Part shown: piece by piece, positions 6,604-10,546 of the stretch | How positions within the stretch are numbered: the stretch's first letter is position 1 | Layout: each line of letters starts with the position of its first letter | Assembly (NCBI GenBank): GCA_900754145.1 | Contig: CAAEBW010000123.1 | Location: forward strand, 1-10,546 | Direction: 5' to 3' | Length of the DNA: 10,546 nucleotides | Source of the DNA: Clostridia bacterium | GTDB lineage: Bacteria > Bacillota > Clostridia > Oscillospirales > Acutalibacteraceae | Made by a program: the position numbers and the translations under genes | Notes under the pieces: model-generated | Database searches by the model: none | What the model was told of the DNA's origin: nothing | What the model saw: only the letters and a program-made list of their open reading frames with translations

Positions 6604-7566
6604 TTAAACGGGCTCTTCAAGCTTGCACCCGCTGTAATAATGCAAAAGTATTTCCTTGAAGCCGCTTCCCTGCTTTGCCATATAGTTTGCGCCGTACTGG
6701 CTCATTCCCACCCCGTGACCGTAGCCGTATACCGTAAAGGTAAACCTGCCGTCCTTATATTCGGTCTCAAAGCTTGCCGAGCGCAGCGAGAAAAGCGAGC
6801 GTATCTCAGCACCGCTTAATTTTGTGCCGCAAATATCTACGCTTGTAACAGTAAGGGAGGGGGTGCGCTCGGTTTTACCGAACCAGCCCGATGGGTCGCC
6901 CGAAAGCCCGCATTTTTCTGTAAGCTTGTTTTTCACCTCCTCCTCCGAGAAGACCGCCTTTGAAATGTAATCGGGCGCAAGGGTATCGCAGGGGCTTGCG
7001 ACCGCCCTTAAATAAGGATAATCCCCGCCCCAAACGTTTTTGCAATCCTCGGTTCTGCCCGACGAAACCGCGTGATAAACGGCGAGAATCGGCTTTCCGT
7101 CATAGGTCAGCGCCAGATTTTCGACCTCGTTTACCGCATTTTTAAGCTTATCTGCATATTCGTCCGCCTTTTCGCCCCACCTTTCGCGCGCCTTTTCCTC
7201 GGTAATAAAGCTCTGGTCGGTATTAAAGTCTGTCGTAAGGTCATAATCCTTGTCCGCGTTTTCCGCGCGGCGGTAACAGGCAAAGGTATAGGAGGCTACC
7301 GCCTGAGCCTTTAACGCCTCTTGGTCGTAAAGTGCGGGCATTTCGGCGGCGAGCACCCCGAAAATATACTCTTTTGCCGACATTTCGGTTACGGTTTTTG
7401 TTTCGGCGTTTAAAATGCGGAAGGCATCATCGGTCTCAGCGCTGTTCTGCGAGGTTACCGCCGCGGCGGGGATTGCGGCCCTAGCCTCCGGCTTTTTCAT
7501 AACGCTCAGCGGCAGTATCAGCATAACCGCAAGCACTAAAAGCGAGCAACAAAATATTTTTTTCAT
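6604..7566 (-). CDS. spoIID: SpoIID/LytB-domain protein, stage II sporulation protein D
   Basis: Predicted membrane-anchored lytic transglycosylase of the SpoIID-SpoIIM-SpoIIP complex, which trims septal peptidoglycan during engulfment of the forespore. A membrane anchor or signal lies at about residues 5-23. The SpoIID domain then runs from about 50 to 318. It contains EYIFGVLAAEMPALYDQEAL with Glu75 at the place of the catalytic Glu of the family. It also has VSSGRTEDCKNVWGGDYPYL and the hallmark GHGVGMSQYGA at 283-293. His165, Cys175 and Cys193 could form a metal site like that described for clostridial SpoIID, though this is inference. At 320 residues the length is normal. AGAGG lies seven bases before ATG 7566. 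The neighbours are a two-component system downstream and a divergent membrane-protein gene. Some SpoIID/LytB-domain proteins act in vegetative wall turnover, so a sporulation role is likely but not certain. Confidence 0.88.
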   Translation of the reverse strand: MKKIFCCSLLVLAVMLILPLSVMKKPEARAAIPAAAVTSQNSAETDDAFRILNAETKTVTEMSAKEYIFGVLAAEMPALYDQEALKAQAVASYTFACYRRAENADKDYDLTTDFNTDQSFITEEKARERWGEKADEYADKLKNAVNEVENLALTYDGKPILAVYHAVSSGRTEDCKNVWGGDYPYLRAVASPCDTLAPDYISKAVFSEEEVKNKLTEKCGLSGDPSGWFGKTERTPSLTVTSVDICGTKLSGAEIRSLFSLRSASFETEYKDGRFTFTVYGYGHGVGMSQYGANYMAKQGSGFKEILLHYYSGCKLEEPV

Positions 7567-7593
7567 AATCAGACCTCTTTAAACATATTTGCA

Positions 7594-7622
7594 TTGACAT
7601 TCTTAGGGCAAAGTTATAAAAT
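7594..7622 (+). promoter_or_regulatory. Sigma-A type promoter of the divergent membrane-protein gene
   Basis: A perfect -35 TTGACA at 7594-7599 is followed by a 17-base spacer and a TAAAAT -10 box at 7617-7622. Transcription would start near 7629 with a leader of about 60 bases. Nothing equally clear is seen for spoIID on the other strand of this 123-base spacer. Confidence 0.72.
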
Positions 7623-7689
7623 ATATAATATCTGTATTAAAAATTTATGCTTGCGATGTCGCTTTAATTACTTTTTGAGGTGTTAAATA

Positions 7690-8529
7690 ATGAAATATAA
7701 AAAAATAATTCTGTTTTTTTGTATTATTCTGCCGTTAAGCGTATTGCTTCGTACAATGCAGCTGTTTTTTACGGTCGAAACCGACACGGGCTTTTTCAAA
7801 AGCGAGTATAAAACAGCGGGAATTTATCTGCTGATAATTATTATCGCCGCCTGCGCCTGCCTTGCAATCATCTGCTTTACGGGGCACAGGAACCCCGAAC
7901 ACCCGCCAAAAATCAATCCCTTTATTTCTATAGGCTCCTTCATTGCGGCATTGAGCGTTGCATCAGGGCTTTTTGACAATAGCTTTGCGGGGGTTCTTAT
8001 GCAATGGCAGTCGGTTCTCCTGACCCTTTCGGGTGTCCTTGCGGCGGCTTATTTTCTGTTGTACGGAATGTCGGGCTTTATAAAATTTAAGCTCTCTCCC
8101 CTGCTTTCGGTTATTCCGTCGGTCTATTTTATTATGAAAATAATCTGCTCCTTTACCGCGATTTCCTCCCTTGCCCTTATAAGCGACAATCTGCTGGTAT
8201 TGGCGGCTTATTGCGTTATTCTGATTTTCTTCTTAAGCTTCGGCAAGCTTTACAACGGTATTGATACCGAACGCAATTTCCGCAGGCTTATGGCATCGGG
8301 GCTTGTAGCGGTTGTGCTCTGCTTTACTCAGGGCTTGCCTCATATTTTCATAAATCTTGCGACTGCGGGCGGCTATCTTCACACCTCAAACGCGGCTAAT
8401 TATTCGCTTTTAGGCTTTGGAATTTTTATCGCCGCCTTTACCTTTTCGCACTTTGCGCTTAAAAACGCCGCGGTTGTGCGCCGCCGCAAAACGCCCGATA
8501 CGGCAAACGGCGGGTTTTACTTCAACTAA
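7690..8529 (+). CDS. Uncharacterised polytopic membrane protein, about eight membrane segments
   Basis: I do not recognise this 279-residue protein beyond its membrane character. Hydrophobic segments lie at about residues 5-25, 42-63, 77-94, 103-124, 131-158, 163-183, 200-220 and 236-258. After the first segment comes a polar stretch, MQLFFTVETDTGFFKSEYKT, and the C-terminus is short and basic (RRRKTPDTANGG). No catalytic or cofactor motif is evident. The start at ATG 7690 has GAGGTG at 7677-7682, seven bases upstream. The gene has its own promoter, is divergent from spoIID, and is followed by a hairpin and then trmB. Its presence beside spoIID suggests an envelope or sporulation-related role, but this is position only. 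It could equally be a small transporter or a sensor. Confidence 0.85.
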   Translation: MKYKKIILFFCIILPLSVLLRTMQLFFTVETDTGFFKSEYKTAGIYLLIIIIAACACLAIICFTGHRNPEHPPKINPFISIGSFIAALSVASGLFDNSFAGVLMQWQSVLLTLSGVLAAAYFLLYGMSGFIKFKLSPLLSVIPSVYFIMKIICSFTAISSLALISDNLLVLAAYCVILIFFLSFGKLYNGIDTERNFRRLMASGLVAVVLCFTQGLPHIFINLATAGGYLHTSNAANYSLLGFGIFIAAFTFSHFALKNAAVVRRRKTPDTANGGFYFN

Positions 8530-8540
8530 AAATGCAATTC

Positions 8541-8570
8541 AAATCAGCGACAGAAAGCCGCTGATTTTAT
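8541..8570 (+). terminator. Hairpin between the membrane-protein gene and trmB, possible weak terminator
   Basis: AAATCAGCG (8541-8549) pairs perfectly with CGCTGATTT (8559-8567) around a nine-base loop, followed by TATATT. The tail is short and mixed, so termination may be partial. It starts 11 bases after the upstream stop, and the following trmB has no clear promoter of its own, so read-through transcription is likely. Confidence 0.5.
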
Positions 8571-8574
8571 ATTC

Positions 8575-8581
8575 GGTGATC
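8575..8581 (+). promoter_or_regulatory. Atypical ribosome binding site of trmB
   Basis: GGTGATC lies three bases before ATG 8585. It matches the 3' part of the full anti-SD complement AAGGAGGTGATC, rather than the usual AGGAGG core. Aligned on that complement, the spacing to the start is normal. It supports ATG 8585 over more upstream starts that would run into the preceding gene. Confidence 0.5.
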
Positions 8582-8584
8582 AGT

Positions 8585-9271
8585 ATGAGAATGAGAAAAA
8601 AGAAATACCTTGACGAGAGACTGTCGGCGGTGTCGGATATACTTTTTATCAGCGATATTGAGGACAGGAACTTCAGTACCGCGAATGAAAAAAAGGAGTA
8701 TATCGATTTTGACGAATGGTTTAACCGCCCTGCTCCCTATATGCTGGAAATCGGCTGCGGCAAGGGCGGCTTTGCCGCGGAATATGCGCGCCGCAATCCC
8801 GATATTAACCTTATCGCCGTTGAAAAGGACTCAAACGTTATCGTCTCCGCCTGCGAGAAAATCAAGCAAGAGGGCATTACCAACATACGGTTTATGAAGT
8901 GCAGCGCGGAATATCTGCCTAAATACATCAAGCCCGACAGTATAGAGCGTATTTTCCTTAACTTCAGCTGTCCCTTTCCGAAAAACAAATACGCCTCCCA
9001 CCGACTTACCCACCCGCGCTTTCTGAAAATTTACAGGGAGCTTATGAAGCAGGGTGCGGAGCTTCACCAAAAGACCGACAACCCGCGCTTTTTTGAATTT
9101 TCCGTAGAATCGCTTACAGGCTGCGGCTTTGCACTTAAAAATGTTTCGCTCGACCTGCATAACAGCGGCTTTGACGATAATATCGAGACCGAGTACGAGC
9201 GTAAATTTGTCTCGCAGGGGCTTCCGATATACCGTCTTGAAGCATACATTAGGGGAGGAAATAACGAATGA
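8585..9271 (+). CDS. trmB: tRNA (guanine-N7)-methyltransferase (m7G46)
   Basis: SAM-dependent enzyme that makes 7-methylguanosine at position 46 of tRNA variable loops. From ATG 8585 the protein has 228 residues and opens MRMRKKKYLDERL, as TrmB proteins do. The SAM motif MLEIGCGKGGFAAEYA is at 53-68 with acidic AVEKD at 78-82. The conserved RLTHPRFL is at 140-147, KTDN at 163-166, and the C-terminal signature TEYERKFVSQGLPIYRLEA at 202-220. The odd point is residues 125-133, LNFSCPFPK. Most TrmB proteins have S/P-D-P-W-P-K here, so the conserved Asp is Cys129 and the Trp is Phe131. All other motifs are intact, so I still call TrmB. The gene overlaps rsmG by four bases (ATGA). The frame is open upstream to 8417, but that part lies inside the previous gene. 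Confidence 0.9.
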   Translation: MRMRKKKYLDERLSAVSDILFISDIEDRNFSTANEKKEYIDFDEWFNRPAPYMLEIGCGKGGFAAEYARRNPDINLIAVEKDSNVIVSACEKIKQEGITNIRFMKCSAEYLPKYIKPDSIERIFLNFSCPFPKNKYASHRLTHPRFLKIYRELMKQGAELHQKTDNPRFFEFSVESLTGCGFALKNVSLDLHNSGFDDNIETEYERKFVSQGLPIYRLEAYIRGGNNE

Positions 9272-9987
9272 CCGACTTTCATCTTGAAAGGATAGCGGAA
9301 AGCTGTGCCGAATTCGGTGCCGAGCTTGACGGCGAAAGGGTTGAACGGCTTAATTTATACGGCAATTTACTGCTTTCGTGGAACGAAAAAATGAATCTTA
9401 CCGCCATAACCGACCCCGAAGAGGTGCTTTACAAGCATTTTTACGACTGTATCCTCTTTTTAAAGCATATAAAGCCCAATAAGGGCGACAGTCTTATTGA
9501 CGTCGGCACGGGCGCGGGCTTTCCGGGGTTGGTGCTTAAGATTATGCGCCCCGATTTACAGGTAACCCTGCTTGACAGCCTTAATAAAAGGCTTGTGTTT
9601 CTCAATGATGTGATTGAGAAAGCGGGGCTTGCGGGCGTTCGCACCCTTCATATGCGCGCGGAGGACGCGGGCAAAAGCCCCCTCCACCGTGAAAAATACG
9701 ATATTGCCTGTGCAAGGGCGGTGGCTGCCCTGCCTGTTTTAACCGAATACTGTCTGCCGCTTGTAAAAATGCGCGGAAGCTTTGTAGCAATGAAGGGCGC
9801 GTCGGCTATGGAGGAAGCTGCCGCCGCATATGATGCCGCGAGGCTGTTAGGCGGGGAAAAACCTATTATTATATGCGAAACCCTTACGGGAAATGAACAG
9901 CGAGCCTTTGTAATCACAAAAAAAATATCGCAAACGCCGACAAAATATCCGAGAAAGCCCTCGGACATATCAAAAAAGCCGCTTTAA
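9268..9987 (+). CDS. rsmG: 16S rRNA (guanine527-N7)-methyltransferase
   Basis: SAM-dependent methyltransferase (GidB) that makes m7G527 in the 530 loop of 16S rRNA. Loss of the enzyme is known to give low-level streptomycin resistance. Visible motifs are WNEKMNLTAI at 38-47, the SAM-binding loop LIDVGTGAGFPGL at 76-88, and TLLDSLNKRLVFL at 100-112. ARAVAALPVL follows at 149-158, with the family C-terminus YPRK...KKPL at 227-239. The length of 239 residues is normal. The ATG overlaps the trmB stop (ATGA), and GGGGAGG at 9252-9258 lies nine bases upstream inside trmB, so the two are co-translated. Its stop codon at 9985-9987 lies in the loop of the terminator. The order rsmG then parB/noc is the classic origin-proximal order of Bacillota. 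Confidence 0.96.
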   Translation: MTDFHLERIAESCAEFGAELDGERVERLNLYGNLLLSWNEKMNLTAITDPEEVLYKHFYDCILFLKHIKPNKGDSLIDVGTGAGFPGLVLKIMRPDLQVTLLDSLNKRLVFLNDVIEKAGLAGVRTLHMRAEDAGKSPLHREKYDIACARAVAALPVLTEYCLPLVKMRGSFVAMKGASAMEEAAAAYDAARLLGGEKPIIICETLTGNEQRAFVITKKISQTPTKYPRKPSDISKKPL

Positions 9988-10000
9988 CGCGGCTTTTTTT
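9972..10000 (+). terminator. Intrinsic terminator of trmB-rsmG
   Basis: GCCGC (9978-9982) pairs with GCGGC (9989-9993) around a TTTAAC loop. The helix is extended by six A-T pairs and ends in seven T residues (9994-10000). The rsmG stop TAA sits in the loop, so the 5' arm is coding sequence. Confidence 0.93.
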
Positions 10001-10009
10001 GTTGTAACG

Positions 10010-10038
10010 GGGCGATTTCGCCCGATGTGTTTTTCTTT
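10010..10038 (+). terminator. Second hairpin downstream of rsmG, possible back-up terminator
   Basis: GGGCG (10010-10014) pairs with CGCCC (10019-10023) around a four-base ATTT loop. After GATGTG comes a T-rich stretch (TTTTTCTTT). The T run is offset by about six bases, so termination efficiency is uncertain. It overlaps the start of the parB promoter. Confidence 0.45.
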
Positions 10039-10063
10039 ACAAAAGCTTTGAAATATGTAAAAT
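10036..10063 (+). promoter_or_regulatory. Candidate sigma-A promoter of parB/noc
   Basis: TTTACA at 10036-10041, a 16-base spacer and TAAAAT at 10058-10063 give a moderate match, with a predicted start near 10070. It lies between the terminators and the ribosome binding site GGGAGG (10085-10090), so parB is probably transcribed on its own. Confidence 0.5.
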
Positions 10064-10096
10064 AATAAATGTAAGGAAAACGCAGGGAGGAATACG

Positions 10097-10546
10097 ATGT
10101 ATACCTTTTCAGATAAAAAGCTTGTTATGCTAAAGCCCTCCGAAATTAAGGCGTCGCCCGACCAACCTCGGAAAAGCTTTGACGAGTACGAGCTTAAAGC
10201 CTTAAGTGACAGTATACAGGCAAGCGGAATAATTCAGCCGCTTATAGTACGCAAAACCCCCGAGGGCGGATACCTGCTTATCGCGGGTGAGCGTCGGCTT
10301 AAGGCGTCTGTAATGGCGGGACTGCGCCGCGTCCCCTGCGTTGTGCATAAGACAGATGACGAGACCGCCGCCCTTTATTCCCTGCTTGAAAATCTCCAGC
10401 GAAGCAATCTCACGGTTTTCGAGGAGGCTGAGGGCATAGACCGCCTGATTACCGAATACGGCATATCCCAATCCGAGGCGGCGGCAAGGCTCGGTATTTC
10501 ACAGTCTGCCCTTTCAAATAAGCTAAGACTTTTAAAGCTCAGCGAC
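10097..10546 (+). CDS. parB: ParB/Noc-family partition protein, N-terminal part (runs off window)
   Basis: The first 150 residues are present, from ATG 10097 with GGGAGG six bases upstream. The ParB N-terminal CTPase domain is clear. It has SGIIQPLIVR at 43-52, the CTP-binding arginine motif AGERRLKASVMAGL at 63-76, and LLENLQRSNLTVFEEAEG at 96-113. The helix-turn-helix that reads the centromere-like site follows at about 123-144 (ISQSEAAARLGISQSALSNK). The protein slides on DNA as a CTP-bound clamp. ParB/Spo0J proteins load condensin at parS, while the Noc paralogue blocks septation over the nucleoid. The gene directly after rsmG is Noc in Bacillus, so Noc is a real alternative. The specificity helix could separate them by alignment. 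A parA/soj gene would be expected next. Confidence 0.93.
   Translation, partial: MYTFSDKKLVMLKPSEIKASPDQPRKSFDEYELKALSDSIQASGIIQPLIVRKTPEGGYLLIAGERRLKASVMAGLRRVPCVVHKTDDETAALYSLLENLQRSNLTVFEEAEGIDRLITEYGISQSEAAARLGISQSALSNKLRLLKLSD

Noticed and set aside
8417..8584. N-terminal extension of TrmB back to 8417
   Set aside because: The extra residues are the out-of-frame reading of the preceding membrane-protein gene. The family N-terminus begins at 8585.
10001..10096. parS or Noc binding site near parB
   Set aside because: No match to TGTTTCACGTGAAACA or to the Noc site consensus was seen here or elsewhere in the window.
10342..10350. TGTGCATAA, matching the relaxed DnaA box TTATNCACA
   Set aside because: It lies inside conserved parB coding sequence (VVHKT), so the protein explains it. 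It is not clustered with other boxes.
1..10546. CRISPR array, insertion sequence, tRNA or phage/defence module
   Set aside because: No spaced direct repeats, transposase, cloverleaf or phage-like genes were seen on either strand.

Overview
The window looks like chromosomal DNA of a Bacillota bacterium of class Clostridia, probably a spore-former or a descendant of one. The signs are a SpoIID homologue, AGGAGG-type ribosome binding sites, consensus sigma-A promoters (TTGACA-17-TATACT), several TTG/GTG starts, and an rsmG then parB/noc order typical of the origin-proximal region in Bacillota. Rough GC content is in the forties. A finer assignment (Oscillospirales-like) would only be a guess.

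Layout. Positions 1-3276 (minus strand) hold a surface-glycan operon read rfbF, rfbG, acyltransferase-3, gtrA. RfbF and RfbG make CDP-4-keto-6-deoxy-D-glucose. The membrane acyltransferase and the GtrA-type flippase candidate would act on lipid-linked or surface sugars. The acyltransferase is cut by one in-frame TGA. A strong minus-strand promoter with an upstream dyad lies just before rfbF. Positions 3349-4364 are a decayed spacer on the plus strand. It holds an imperfect inverted repeat, a perfect DnaA-box 9-mer, an ECF-type sigma factor without its N-terminus and with an unusual C-terminal tail, and a frameshifted mini-ORF.

Positions 4365-7566 (minus strand) hold spoIID followed by an OmpR-type response regulator and its sensor kinase. 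The last two overlap by 11 bases and are surely one unit. Divergent from spoIID, with its own good promoter, is an unrecognised protein with about eight membrane segments. It is followed, beyond a hairpin, by trmB (tRNA m7G46 methyltransferase) and rsmG (16S rRNA m7G527 methyltransferase), which overlap in ATGA. rsmG ends inside the loop of its own terminator. A second hairpin and a promoter then lead into parB/noc, which runs off the window.

I see no CRISPR array, insertion sequence, tRNA, rRNA, phage or obvious defence system. Nothing here amounts to a clearly new biological system. The points most worth a second look are the in-frame TGA in the acyltransferase, the altered signature motif in TrmB, the truncated or chimeric sigma factor with structured DNA at its break, and the spoIID/two-component neighbourhood with its divergent orphan membrane protein.
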